Assembly: GCA_030490835.1 (NCBI GenBank)
Contig: CM059971.1
Span: 45,494,012 to 45,558,011, forward strand
DNA: 64,000 bases
Reading direction: 5' to 3'
Origin: Annona cherimola
Taxonomy: Eukaryota > Streptophyta > Magnoliopsida > Magnoliales > Annonaceae
Part shown: in pieces, positions 45,419 to 58,720 of the stretch
Position numbering within the stretch: the first letter of the stretch is position 1
Layout: the number at the start of each line of letters is the position of its first letter
The notes under the pieces: generated by a model
Told to the model about the DNA's origin: nothing
The model's input: the letters and a program-made list of their open reading frames with translations, nothing else
Databases searched by the model: none
Made by a program: the position numbers and the translations under genes

Positions 45419-48400
45419 TGTGAAACCCTAACTAGGTAGAACTCATATGTATGCATTAATCATGTATATGATATTATTTGTGAATTATTGAATTACGAAG
45501 GTATTATATGATTTTTGCTAATTATTGTAATTAGGGTTATGGATTAGCAATAATGATGTGATTAATCATTTTGAGCTAAAATGAGATAATGAAATTAGAG
45601 TTTATGGATAATCATTTTCCATTATTTAATATGAATTATGGGAATTATTATGATAATTGACAAGTTTAATGGAAAAACATTGAAAAATTCATAACTCAAC
45701 GCCTGTAAGGCGGATTCAAGTGAAAGTTGAAATGAAAATTATTAATGTTGGGCTTGGTATTATGGAATTAATGAGTTATAAAAATTCTTGATGAAATGAG
45801 AGTTATGATTTATTTATCATACTTCAATTTCAACCGTTAACTTTAAACGACTATAACGGGAGCTAAGAATTCGGATTGAGATGAAATTTGAAACGGTTGA
45901 ATGAAATTATGAGATGCTTGGTTTGGATGGCTTGGATTGAGCATGAAATGTTGGAAAAATTCCTGCAATGAAAAAGGTAAGTTTGGTTGACTAATGCTCC
46001 ACATGAGTACATTGCATTTAATGCTAGAGTACCAAGCATAAATGCATGATGTGAATGGGATTTGAGGTGGCAATTGCAGGCCATTTCTAGGATATATTGT
46101 GTATTCAATTGAAATGCAAAAATATGAGAAATATCCATCCATTGAATGCATATGATGATAGAGCTACAAAAGGCAAAACCTAGCATAGGTAGTGTGCCAA
46201 CATGGGACGTCCAAGGGGTTGTTTTGATGCATATTTTTGATTTTTAATTTTTAAAATATGCATATAAGTTGTTGGGATGTAGGTACATGAGATGTGCATG
46301 AAATTATGAAGATTTGTAGCAATAAAAAAATTGGAAAAGGCAGATGCATGCAGCTGAAACGTGGACATCATATAGGGATGGAAAATGTGATTTGAAATGT
46401 TAAGTTGCTGCAATTTTTGTTAAATTTATCTACACTAAATTAATATATAAATTAAGGGTTAATTAAGTGTACAATTTACCCTTAAATTAGGGTTGAAAAA
46501 AAATGAAAAATGGATGGAAAATCTGGACAGCAAGGGACGTGAATTGGAAACAGCTTTGAACGGCCATGATTTAATGCAATTTTGTGATTTTTGAAAATGG
46601 TAAAATTCCATTTTACATGGTGGTGAAACATCCAGCACATGAAGTGATAAGGGGCCATTTATTATGTGGAAAAATTCAGGGGAATGTGGGTCCCACAGCT
46701 GGAAAAATTCCAGCTCCTATAAACCGATGCACGTCCATAGTGAGAGAGGGTTGGAAATTGGTTAAGTGTGGGATTTTTCACCCAAGAAAACCAGAAGCAG
46801 CTCATGTCCATTTTTTCTCCAGCAAGGAAGAAGGAAAAACAAGAAAAAAGGGAAGGGAATTGTGAAGGAAAACCATCTCCAAGTGCTAGAGTTTGATTTA
46901 GCTCAAAACCAAGTAAGTATATGTGTTGTTTGAGTTGGTTATTTTGAGTTTTTAAAATGGAAAAATAAGAAGGATGCTTAAAGGATCTGTAAAATGGTGA
47001 TTTAACATGCTTTTTAATGAATATGGAATGGATATTAGGTTTTATGTATGAATTTTTAAGTTTAAGTTGATGAAAATGAGGTTTTGCCTGTGTATTAAGT
47101 GGAAAATCCAAGTTGGTAAACCTGAAATCTCCGAGATAAGTTGTTGTTTTGGTTTGATGATGTGATTAAGTTATGAATCATGTATTCATGCAAAATATAT
47201 GATGGTTTATGCTTAAATGATGAATTTGTGAAGTTATGGAATGCAAAGTGATGATTTTGACCTAATTTCTAAGTTTCTATGCTAAAAATGCTATGAAAAT
47301 GGGTTTGCATGTTTTATGCATGTTATGTAGGGTAAAATACCCTAGGTTTAAGATATTATGGATTCCCAAAAATTTTTGGGAAAAGAAGCCCTAAAACAGA
47401 TTTTTATAGATTTTATGAAAGAATGTCAAACCGATGTGAAACGAGACTCAAAACGTGGAGGTAATTGCTGTTTTAAGAAATGATAACGCATGGATGTTAT
47501 ATATATGTTAAATACCTAAATATGGATTATGAAAAATAGGTTTATTTTCTGGAATTTCGGAATTATATGACTGCATAGGGTTATGTGTCAAAAGACACGT
47601 TAAACAGGTGAAAAACGGGTTCCAAACTTGCTGTTTTGGAAACCTATGGTGAATGAATTTAAATCCCATGAAAATACCTAAATTCAGTGGTAATTAATGG
47701 TAAATAACCCACTGAAATATGGATTAAATTTCTGAGTTAGAAAATTTTATAAAAATGCATTATATATATGTGCTAAATGGGCTTATGGGAAGGGATAAAG
47801 GTGAATAGGTGATGAATGACTTATGAAAAATGATTTTGTACAAAAATGCATGAAATTGAGATGAATTCCATAATTATACATCTGTTTTGAGTGTATGATG
47901 ATTTATTTCAAATTTTGAAATTTGTGATAACATGTGCTAAAGCAAGCACCGATGTGTGTATTGCGGAAAAAGAGTGAAAAAAATAGCAAAGTGAGGTTAA
48001 TGAACCTATTGAATGAATTTTATGAGATTGAAATAAATACCCTAATTGTGGGGTTATGTATATATGTGATGTTATATGTTAGCCAATGAAATGTGCAAAA
48101 TAAACAATATATGTATAGAATGACTTGTGAAGTCAATAAATGATGTATGTAGATAGAATGGGTTGGAAAACTAAATGGAATATGAGAAAAAGCAAATATA
48201 TGAAAAATCATATTATTCTCATATAGGTAAAGGTAAAGAAAAAGCTATGATGGAAAGCTAAGGAATTCAGGTAAGCAAGCAAATTTTCTAAAGGATTTTT
48301 GCTTTTCTGAATTATTTACATAAATACAATTTTTGTTTTAACTTGTTTGATAAAACAATGGAAATTGTTTCTAATGTGTTTAAGGATGGCCATCCCTTAG

Positions 48401-49393
48401 CAAAATGGTGTTGAAATGATATTTTACTTCAAATGCAATATTATGAAATTTCTCTTTGATAAATGCTATGGAAAAATGATGTGATTCTATGTTTCTGATT
48501 GAAAAATCATGCTAGCATGTTAAAGATGAATTTATGCAAAAGTTCATATGCACAGGATACTAGGTCCACTTGAAGGGTATAAGCGGACCGATTGTCCCCC
48601 CTTGGTGTGGCCAAGTCGCTTGAAACAGGCCTAAGGCCGGCGGTGCCCTCTCTGAAATGAGAGTTAACATGACGGATGGTCGCCTGGCTAACTTCCATCC
48701 TAAGGGACTTATGATGACTATGTTCATGTTTTAAATGGCATTATGCATATGGTACTCGTGATGGGTACAAGATTACATGTTTTCAAGATATACCTTTGGA
48801 CAAGGTATAAATTGCTTTGCAATATGAAATTTATTTGCAAAAATGTTGCCTGAAACGATTTGCCTGTAGAATGCAAATAGCTTGCTTATTGAGTTTTGAC
48901 TCACGATTTTGTTTTCCAAACCCAAAGACAGGTGATGGACAGGACATGGCGAAGGAGCAAGTGTCAGCTTAAGGAATCAATAGAAAACTTTAGAATTTTT
49001 ATGCCAATAAAACTCATGTGAAATGGTTGTAAACTATACGCAGTGTTTTATGTTGAATAGATGTAATCTATTTGAATGTTTTATATTGATGACTGTGATA
49101 TATATATATGCAGTGACATCTGATTTAGGCAAAAGATAAAATGTTTCTTGAACATCAGCTTATGCAAATGGGTTAAATGGATTTGAAATAGCTTGGTTAT
49201 GAATGAGTTGGAAATGATTTAGATATGGTTGAGATGAAAACATGAGAAACCAAATCCTTATAAGAGAATATTAAATCGGTTAAACTCCGTTAAAACCCGC
49301 CGTGTAACAGGTCAACAATCCTAATCACATTTACCAATCAATACGATCCCAAGGTAAGGCTCAGGATGTGACGCTCGGGTTTGGGGCACGACA
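45419..49393 (+). mobile_element. Tekay-type solo LTR (3975 bp) in the Athila-like ORF
   Basis: It begins TGTGAAACCCTAACTAGG and ends GGTTTGGGGCACGACA. Flanks are CTTAT (45414-45418) and CATAT (49394-49398), a 5-bp duplication with one change. Removing the LTR with one flank joins two halves of a single open frame, which confirms the borders. It carries the CAG|GTAAGCAAGC block (48268-48280), the GGCGGTGCCCTCTCTGA block (48638) and the ACAG block (48931). Short frames inside are not genes. Confidence 0.9.
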
Positions 49394-49592
49394 CATATGG
49401 AGGAGCGACACATCGACACGACGGCCTTACCTCCATTCCCATTGACACCTCCTAAGTTTCGAGCTTACTTCGGTTAGTCTTCACAACAATCGGGTGCAGA
49501 AAGTGAGCAAGATGATGACAACTCGACTGTATCCGACACCCAGGGGAGTTCCGGTCCTTTCCATTTTGTTGTCCATTTTGTTTTTCTTTATT
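49394..49592 (+). pseudogene. plant transposon-protein-like ORF, 3' end
   Basis: The frame resumes after the solo LTR with MEERHIDTTALPPFPLTPP, has a stop after FRAYFG, then an acidic Ser/Asp tail (ESEQDDDNSTVSDTQGSS) and a natural-looking end near 49590. Confidence 0.7.
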
Positions 49593-51284
49593 AGTTTATT
49601 ATCATGTAGGTTTCCTTTAGTTTCATGCATTGAGGACAATGCATCCCTCAAGTTTGGGGGGTGTATAATTCTCGTTTATAAGTTTGTGTTTCATGTTTTT
49701 ATTATTTTCATGTTATGTCAAACTCTGTCGATGAAAATTATCTTGTTTCAATCTATTTTGATGAAAATGGGCAAGATTGAGAAAAATTTTAACTTGAAAT
49801 TGATTTAACAAAAAAATTGGCAATTCATGCTAAGGACTATATGTAAAGGAAAGCTGCAAGTGACATGTTAATGAATTGAATGATTTTCATAGTACATAAT
49901 TATAATTCAATTCCATGCTAATCTTTTCAATTGAAATGATAAGAACTAAGTTAAACGAACGTTAACCACGTGCTTTAAGGGAATTAATGGTCTCAAAAAT
50001 GGTAAAATTTCACATTTTTTCTAATGGGATCTAAAATGGGGTTAACTTGTATGTTCAGTACCCCTACCAAATTATCGGAATAATAAAATGGGGTGACTGA
50101 CCTAAGTTGAGTAACCGGGACTTAGCATCAACAAATGTCAAGGTTCGCATAAAAAGGCAAAGGAAAGTCACAGTAATAACTCTTTAAAAAGAAAATTCTC
50201 CCTAGATACTCTAAAATATGATAAGGGGAGCCAAAAAAATTTAAAATTCAAAAAATAAACAAAAGATAAAAACAGCTCCCTAGATATCTTGAAATATGGT
50301 GAGGAGAGTTATGCAATAAGTTTGGGGGGAAAAATGAATGTGCAGTTAGGCAAAACGGGATCCAGTGAATTATTATCATGTTTTTTTACCAGAAAATTAT
50401 GCTTAAACCTCGGTTCACCTGTTTTGTATTAATTTTCTGACCAGTTTCTTTTTATCAAGAGGAAGATTAGTAGGATTGAACTAGAAATACTGTCATTTAC
50501 AAGTAACTTGATTTGAGAATGAAAATTGAAAATGCATGTCCTATTTTGAGAAAGGGATGAATTTTTATGCAATATTTCAAGTTAAGGTTATTCTTGATCT
50601 TGTTGAGTAGAGAAATGTGATTGTTAGAAGCATAATTGGAATCAGGCTGAGTTGACAGAGTTCTTATTCATTTATTCATTAATTTATTATGTTTGCATAA
50701 AAAGGCAAAGGAAAGTCACAGTAATAACTCTTTAAAAAGAAAATTCTCCTTAGATACTCTAAAATATGATGAGGAGTGCCAAAAAAATTTAAAAAATCAA
50801 AAAATAAACAAAAGATAAAAATAGCTCCCTAGATATCTTGAAATATGGTGAGGAGAGTTATGCAATAAGTTTGGGGGGAAAATAATGTGCAGATAGGCAA
50901 AATGGGATCCAGTGAATTATTATCATATTTTTTTACCAGAAAATTATGCTTAAACCTCGGTTAACCTATTTTATATTAATTTTCAGACCAGTTTCTTTTC
51001 ATCAAGAGGAAGATTAGTTGGATTGAATTAAAAATACTGTCATTTACATGTAACTTGATTCGAGAATGAAAATTGAAAATGCATGTCCTATTTTGACAAA
51101 GGGATGAATTTTTATACAATATTTCAAGTTAAGATTATTCTTGATCTTGTTGAGTAGAGAAATGTGATTGTTAGAAGCATAATTGGAATAAGGTTGAGTT
51201 GACAGAGTTGTTATTCATTTATTCATTCATTTATTATGTTTGCATGTGTTGCTCGAGGACTAACAAAATTTAAGTTTAGTGGTG
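49593..51284 (+). other. 3' untranslated region of the Athila-like element
   Basis: It starts with the landmark ATTGAGGACAATGCATCCC and CAAGTTTGGGGGGTG, contains a 548-bp direct duplication, and ends GCTCGAGGACTAACAAAATT and a purine-rich AAGTTTAGTGGTG against the LTR. No coding sequence. Confidence 0.75.
50147..51242 (+). repeat. 548-bp tandem direct duplication
   Basis: Copy 1 is 50147-50694 and copy 2 is 50695-51242, both beginning GCATAAAAAGGCAAAGGAAA and ending TTTATTATGTTT. They differ by scattered substitutions and one-base indels only, so the duplication is younger than much of the surrounding decay. Confidence 0.92.
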
Positions 51285-51335
51285 TGATAGCTCACGAAAA
51301 TGCGAGTTATCATGGCCCATTTCAGGCTAGTTTTG
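51285..51335 (+). repeat. first ~50 bp of the Athila-like 3' LTR
   Basis: TGATAGCTCACGAAAATGCG follows the purine tract, the usual LTR start in this group. It is broken at 51336 by another LTR. Confidence 0.6.
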
Positions 51336-54300
51336 TGTGATACCCAGATCCAAGTAGAACTCATATAATTGCATATAAGGTGTAATTATGATTTATGTAT
51401 GACTTAATTAATTTTTGGATGATTTTCACGAATCTATGAATTTTGCAATTAGGGTTTGCAATTAAGAATGGTGATTAAGATTTATCGCCAAAGCCTAAAG
51501 TGAGTGAAAATGACTAAAGAGGCTTAAGGAGGATTAGCATATACTAATTTAGCATGCATATTTATTTTAATTTTCATGATTTAATTAATATAGATTAAAA
51601 TAGAAATTATGGAGTTATGTTGAAAATTATAGAAAATTCATAACTTAACGCCTGTAAGGCGAAATGAGATGAAATTTTAAAGGCAAGCTCATGATTTTGG
51701 GCTCAACCTTATGCATGGATTGGATTAAGGCACAAGTGATGAGATTAAGGTGAAAATTATTTGTTTTAATCTTACACTCTAAGGTTATTTTCAAATGTTC
51801 ATAACTTGACGTAGAAACGTCGGTTTAAGATAAAATTTGAAACGATTGAATAAAATTATGAAATATATGGTATGAGTGAATTTGATTAATATAATTACTA
51901 TGGAAAAGTGTTTAATTAGAAAAAGGTACCTAGCATTGACTTTGTGTACCCTAGACTACCATCGCATTTAATAAAAACCATTTGAGAAAATGACATGTTT
52001 TAACGCTATGCAAGGTGTCAAATTTTGGGTGGATTGAGCTGGATTTTATTACTTTGTTTAATGGTCAAATCCATGAAAAATTCAAGGATGAAATTCCATG
52101 GATTAATGCCTTAATACTAGCTAAAATGGAGCATAGAGTATGTGGCAAGAGAGGGGACGTCCGAGGGCACTTTTGAGCATGACATTTGATTTTTTAAAAT
52201 GCTAAAATATGTGTCTAAGTTACCTAATACCTAGCTGAAGTAAATGAGCACATAAATATGTGGAAAAAATTGGCAAAAATTGTCAAAAGCTAGCAAAGAG
52301 GGGGCCATGATGCCTTAATATGGGCAAAAATTCTCTCTCAATTCATGAGCCATGAATATGGTTTATAAATAAATCTTAAAGGTTGAGTTATGATACCTTA
52401 ATATGGGTATTGAATGATTTTTGGAAGATTTAAATGAGATCAAGAGTTCAAGAGAGTAAAAATGGAAGTTTAAGTTGAATTTTGAGATGAAAGCTAACTT
52501 GGAAATTCTCAAAACCCTAAACCAAGTTGCTGTATGATTTAAGAATGTTGATTTGGATGTAATTAATGTTATTTTGGATTGCATTTTACTGATTTAATCA
52601 TTTTTTAATAATTTTAGCAAATATGGAACTTCGGGTTTCAAGAAATGCCCGATTTTTTCATTTTTGAGTTAAAAATGATACAATGAAGTGCTTAAATTAT
52701 TTATAGATAAATTGTAGGGTAAAGTACCCTAAATTAAGGACCCTTTGTATGGCTTGAGTGGGCTGGATGATTTTTCCCTAAATCTGATTTTTTAGGGTAT
52801 GTATGTGGGATGTCTAAACGGGGGCCAAAACAGGTGCTTTCCATATGATTTTTGTTTCTGTTTGTAATGAAATGATTTATGAATGTTAGGGCCTAGGATT
52901 AATTTACTTTGAGTGTCCAAAAGGGTTTGGAAAGATTTTCCCTAAATCTAATTTTATGAATATATGTATGGACACGTCAAAACGGGTCAAATGGATGCCA
53001 TATATGCATGAAAATGCTACTGTTATGGAAGCAAATGAATTATGGATTTTAAATATGTGATAATACTCTAAATTTAGGTTAAGAAAAGTATGTTTAGTTG
53101 CAGTAAATTATGACTTAAAAATCTGTTATGATTTAAGCCTTGAAAGAGGCGTTGAAAGGATGAAAAAATGGGCCTTAACATGGCTGTTTTGAAAATCAGT
53201 GATAAACGATTAAAATCTGAAATTAAACCCTAAATTATATGTTGATTAAAGGGTTTAATGATGATGAAAATGGGTGTAAGTTTCCGTGTTAAGAAATTTT
53301 AAGAAACACATAATTTATCTGTTGTATGTTGAACGTATGTAGAGCATATGTAGGAACGAATGATATGTGACTTATGTGAACTTGCTAAAATGAAAAATAT
53401 GCATGAATATATGATAAAATGCATGAGGATATTTCTGTATGAATGGGGATTAATTATATCAATTTTTAAGATTTATTTATGAAGCTTGAAACGTCACTTA
53501 TATGCTTAGAATGAGCATTGATGTAGGAAAAATGGAAAATAGATCAAAAATGGTTAATGAGAGATATAAATTCCTAAATGATGAATTATGAATGAATGTT
53601 ATGTGTTTAACATAAATATGGGATTAAAACACAATATGGAATGAATGATGTAATGCACAAGTGCATGTTCTGTATATATGATCTACTTGAAAATCCAAGT
53701 TGATTATGTATGATATGGATTATGGGATTAGAAAACTAAGTGAATGCAAGAAAATGGATTGTTATGAATGCAATGCTATGTTTATGTATAGGTAAAGGAA
53801 AAGAGATTAATGAGGTGGAAAGCTAAGCAAGCAAGGTAAGCAAGCAGTTTTCTAAATGCTTTTGTTTTATCAAATGTGATAAAATGATTATCAATGATAT
53901 TCTAACTGTTTAAATGAGTTAACAAATGAATGATTTCAATTATTTCTAAGTTGTTTAAGGATGGTCACTCCTTATTTAAATGTGTATTGAAATGATATTT
54001 CCAACGGAATAAATGAATTGCTTACTTCTTTCAAGTACTTATGTCAATTGATGAATCATGAGTTTATGATTGTAAAATCATGCTAGCATGTCAAGTTCAT
54101 ATTTATGAAAGAAAGCATGTGCACAAAAGCATGAGGTCCACCTCAAAGGTGTAAGCGGACCCAATGTCCCCCTTTGGTGCGACCAAGTCGCTAAGAGAGG
54201 CCGAGAGCCAGCGGCGCCTCCCTGGAATGGAAGAGAGGATGAAAGTTGATGGTTGCCTAGCTAGCTTCTATCCAAAGGAATGTCATGATTTTTAAATGAT

Positions 54301-54608
54301 GCATCGCATTGTTTACGACATACCCTGGACGGGTATAAGAACCATGTTTTAAGATATACCCTCGAGTGGGTATAATGTTGCTTTCCAAGTTATTTTCAAT
54401 GAAAATGTATTGCTTGAAAACCTTATAACTTGCTTATTGAGTTTTGACTCACAGTTTTGTTTTTCAAATCCTAAAGACAAGTGAAGGGGAGAACCATGCA
54501 AAGAGCACAGGTTGAGATTCAAAAAAAAAATGAATTTCTACAAGTTATTCTGTGATTGAACTCTATGAATTGTATGGTTGTATGTTTGATAACATTAATT
54601 GTGATTTA
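51336..54608 (+). repeat. Tekay-type LTR with 3' end missing
   Basis: It starts TGTGATACCCAGATCC at 51336, aligns with the LTR at 8385 (for example 51470 with 8450), and carries AAG|GTAAGCAAGC (53833-53845), the GGCGCC block (54213) and the AAAGACAA block (54473-54480). At about 54608 it passes into a minus-strand Athila-like frame, so the last few hundred bases of the LTR are missing. Confidence 0.82.
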
Positions 54609-54910
54609 CACTTCTTCTGTGGCCTCCCATCGCACTCTAGCTCTCTTGCACAACCTGGTGATGAGTGACGGAAACCAGTAGCTTCCTCTGGGTGCTTGAG
54701 CATTGGTGCATATCTGATTGAGTAAGAGTCTCCCCACATCTATAGATAAGTCCGAATAGATAGTGTGAAGGAGAAGCGTCCGGTCCATAATGATATTACT
54801 TATGTGGGTCGATGGCATCATCCGAGCGAATATGAAATAGAACATCATCTTTCCATGATATAGGAGAGCACCGTGCTTGAAAGACATTAACTGCCCACCC
54901 GTTGATTTCC
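54609..54910 (-). pseudogene. plant transposon-protein-like ORF, 3' part, minus copy
   Basis: Carries LLYHGKMMFYFIFARMMPSTH, LLLHTIYSDLSIDVGRLL and WFPSLITRLCKRARV, so it holds the C-terminal half of the domain without stops. It ends where the LTR at 51336-54608 begins. The upstream half lies beyond the solo LTR, at 58282. Confidence 0.82.
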
Positions 54911-54915
54911 ACTCT

Positions 54916-57900
54916 TGTGAAACCCATATCCAAGTAAGGTTTACTTATTGCAATTGGCATATAAATATGAATCAAGTATAATTTAGTGGAACTATAAATG
55001 ATTTCCAATTGCAATATTGACGATTTATTGCAATTAGGGCAAGTGATTATGAATGATCAATATAAGCCGATATGGGTCAATGTGATTAAAGAAGCTTAAG
55101 GAGGATTAAGGAATGTTGATATATTGAGGATAATTACCTCATATACTATGGTTAATTAATGGAGATTATGATGCTAATTATAGAGTTAAGGTAGTAAACA
55201 CTAGAAAATGCATAACTCAACGCCGGGAAGGCGGATTAAGATGAAAATTGAAAGGTAAGCACATAATTTTGTGCTTAATCATATGAAAAATAATAGATTA
55301 TGAAAATATTGATGAAATTAAGGTGGAAAATTGATCATCACCGTCAAAATTCAAAGATGGATTCAAATTATCATAACTTGAGCTAGAAAAGTCGGATTGA
55401 AATGAAATTTGAAATGGACGGTTAAAATTATTAGATCTATGCCATGAGAAGCTTGGATTAAGAAAATGATGATGAGATATAGTTTGCACGAAAATGGGTT
55501 TATAATTATTGATTTTTTTACACCAAAAAATAAGTTTGTGTTTATGTTAAAGTAAGGTGGTTAACTATATGATTAATGGCATAAATGAGGTGGCAAAAGG
55601 AGGTAATGACAAGTGAATTTTATGGACTATTTAAAATGACATAATCCATGATTAAATCAAGTGATTAATGATATAATTAAGGAGCTAATGAGCTAACTCA
55701 AGTGAGACAATGTAGGTGGCCCATATATGGACGTGAAAGGGGGCTGTTTACATGGAATTTTTGATTTTTAAAAATTACAAAATATGTAATTAAGTGAGCT
55801 ACATGACAAAAGTGGTTAATGATATTTATTTTCGATGGATTTTATGGCACAAAATGCCAAAAATCCAATGCACAAGTGACATTTAAAAAAATGGACAGCA
55901 AAATGGAAGGTTGACAATGTGTTTGTTCAAGCTGTTTTTGGATTTTTTATTAATGTTTTTTAATAGGTAATTTGACCCCTAAATTAGATACTAGGTAGGG
56001 TGATTAATAATACATTAAATTAAAGCTGCAATTTTGTCGAAAAATTGCAAAAAGGGGCAGCTGATGTGGACGTGATTGCATGGACACTAAATGGACAGCA
56101 GGAGATGTGGACGATCATGCTGCATTATTTGATTTTTTTATGATTTTTTTAATAAAATAAATTGACCCCTAAGTAGGCCATTATCTAGGGTAGTTAATTA
56201 GCCAATAATTAAAGTGGAAATTAGGTGTGGAATATGGCAAACCAACTGCTGAAATGGACGTCCAACCAAGGGGGTAGATTGTGTCCATTAATATATGGAT
56301 TTTGATGAATTTTTTAAAGATAATTACATAATTTACTTGGACCATATTTTGTCATGTCAGCAATAGGGGATAAGAATGTCTTAATCATGTTTAATTTCTG
56401 TGGCAAGTGAGGCCCACAAAGCTGGAAAATTCCAGCTTATGCATAGGTGAACGTCCATATGGGTAGGAGAGAGAAAGAGAAAAATCAAATGGGAAAAAAA
56501 TATCCAAGCAAGGTAGTGCATGTCCCATGTTCCAGCAGCTTGAGGGGGAGAAAGATAGGAGGAAAAAGAGAAGAAAAAATGGGAAGAAAGAAGAGGAACC
56601 ATGCTAGGAAAAATGGAGTCCAAGTTGATTCAATTCCAAGTAAGTATACCCTTTGATTATGGGTTGAAAATCGTAACTGAAATTTTCTTAAATACTATGT
56701 GATGTTTCTGTTTTGATGTTTAATCATGATTATATGATGATTCATAATTAGATGAATTATTTAAGTTGATTTATAAAGTTTAATTTGGCGATTAATCAGC
56801 CCATATCATCTAATCTACACTTATGTGTAGTAAATCTGAACTAGGAAAGAAAAATATGAAACAAATAGTAAATAAACTAATTTTAGAATAAGAAATTATT
56901 TTAAAACTAATGATATTTATATTAAGGAAATAAAAAATTTCAAGCTCAAAATGGAAAGAATTATGGAAATTAAAAATCCAGAAAAATCAACCTGGACAGG
57001 ATTGAACGGGTGGCAGGTTCAGCTGCACCAAATGATTTTTAATCCTTTTTATAAAAGGAATTCAGAGGAGAAAATTTTCCAGGATATATAATAAATATTT
57101 AATATCTCAATAATAAAATAAAAATTAGGTTTTGATGGGTATAAATATACCCCATAATTAACGTGATTTGGACTGTTTGAAAATGGATGCTGCTGTCTAG
57201 CAAGGTAAAAATACTAAAATAAATATAAATGGTTAATTTTTTGTGTTGGAAATATTTATTTTGGTTAATTAATGAAGTTATTAAGGAATTATAGAAATTT
57301 CAGATCAAAAATACGTGATTTGATATTAAGTCAAGATTTTGAGAATTCAGTGTGCCTGAATTCAGCATTATGGACAGCTTAAGGAATAAATCAAGATAAA
57401 TGTTAAATTCCAGTTTTTTGGGATGAAATTTAAATTACAATGAGATATAAACAAGTATCATAAATTATTATGATGATTTAACCTATTAAAGGTAGGTTTA
57501 GAAAGGATGGAATTTAGAGTTACGTATAAGACCCAATTTCCATGTTTTGATGTTGAAAATGATAAATGGATTATGTGAAGCGTTAAAATGCAAAAATGCG
57601 TAAACATATGATTGGAACACGTGGATTAGGTTTCTTTTTTATTAAATAATGATAATCTCACATTTTGAGATTATTATATGATGTCTAAGTTAGCAACTAA
57701 GTGCTTAAAATGAGCACTGTTGTATGAAAAATGAAAAATATGTTAAAAATGAGAAATGGAGGTAATGAACCTCCAAATAATGATTTAATAAATTAGACAG
57801 GTACCGGAAAACCTTAGACAGGTACCGGAAAACTCAAGGAGATGCAAATTTAAGTAATGAAGTAAGGCACGAGATAATAGCCAGGTTGGCTATAAGGAAT

Positions 57901-58276
57901 GGGAAAGCATGAATATACTAAGGTATGTAAATGTGTATGTGAACTTAATTAGAATTTTAAGTTCTATATGATTCAACGATTGAATGTATGGATATATAGA
58001 TGTAAAATGTGATGATTTAGTCAAAGAGACTTTCACTGTAGAAAAGCATGATGAGCTGTTATGAAATAGAAAATGAAATTTTATTACAGGTGCATCACCA
58101 CTTATTTGATGAATGATGTGAATGTAAAGATATGAACGATGATGAACGAAAAAAAATTTTTTGGACGAAATCCAATTAAGAACCTGCCGCGTGATCAGGG
58201 CAACAATCCTGATTCACATTTACCAATCAATAAGGTTTTGCGGTAAGGAAGTAACGTCTCGGGTTGGGGCGCCACA
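54916..58276 (+). mobile_element. Tekay-type solo LTR (3361 bp), internally deleted, perfect TSD
   Basis: It begins TGTGAAACCCATATCC and ends TTGGGGCGCCACA. Flanks are ACTCT at 54911-54915 and 58277-58281. It matches the 5748-bp LTR at 22305 except that about 2.6 kb (corresponding to roughly 24995-27580) is absent at 57793, where a 21-bp piece is duplicated. The deleted part includes the GTAAGCAAG block and the palindrome array. Confidence 0.94.
57793..57833 (+). repeat. 21-bp direct duplication at a deletion junction
   Basis: TTAGACAGGTACCGGAAAAC occurs at 57793-57812 and 57814-57833, exactly where the 2.6-kb deletion relative to the sister LTR joins. The sister LTR has it once (near 27585). 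Confidence 0.9.
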
Positions 58277-58281
58277 ACTCT

Positions 58282-58720
58282 GGTCACTCTTCACAGTAAG
58301 CTCGAGTGTTCTCTATGATATCCTTCTCATTCCCCTAAAAAATTCCTCATATTGATCTGGGTAATCAATATTAGCTAGCTCATAGAAAGCATTGATGGCT
58401 TTAGGATGAAAGGGAACAATTTTGCCTCAAACTTTAACCCTCCCCTGATCATGCTCAGCGGCATTTACATAGAATTCATTCACTACAGGGACAATGGCCG
58501 GTTGTGGCTGCGCCAGGAGCTTCTGCCATCTCTGGACATGGAGCGAGTTTATGAAAGCATCCGAGAACGAATCAATCTTAATCATCCACTCAGGTATGAG
58601 GTGCCTTTTTTGTAGCGAATCTGTATACCACTTAAACGCTTGTGCCGATACGAAGCGAGTTGCATCAAAGTCAATAGGGTCTTGGGTTTTCTTCCGCTTG
58701 GCAGACGATGAGGAAGCCAT
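58282..58720 (-). pseudogene. plant transposon-protein-like ORF, 5' part, minus copy
   Basis: ATG at 58720: MASSSSAKRKKTQDPIDF, then FVSAQAFKWYTDSLQKRHLIP and AIVPVVNEFYVNAAEHDQGRV, closely related to the plus-strand copy at 44454 and without its two early stops. The frame is lost after VKV at 58427 and the remainder to 58282 is in other frames. The solo LTR at 58276 splits it from its 3' part. Confidence 0.83.

Larger units (their letters stand above)
41663..51335 (+). mobile_element. Athila-like gypsy element lacking RT and integrase
   Basis: In order: gag C-terminal part with CCHC knuckle, protease, a linker, directly the GGGAGGCAACCCA landmark (43521-43533) that in this group follows pol, a TATA-like site, the second ORF (44454 onward; split by a solo LTR), the landmark GAGGACAATGCATCC and CAAGTTTGGGGGG (49633-49661), a 3' region with a 548-bp duplication, and the first ~50 bp of the 3' LTR (51285). 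RT, RNase H and integrase are absent between 43302 and 43520. Confidence 0.8.

Noticed and set aside
46584..47111. 93- and 149-residue opposite-strand frames inside the solo LTR
   Set aside because: No recognisable domain, no counterpart kept open in the other LTR copies, and the LTR is non-coding by position.
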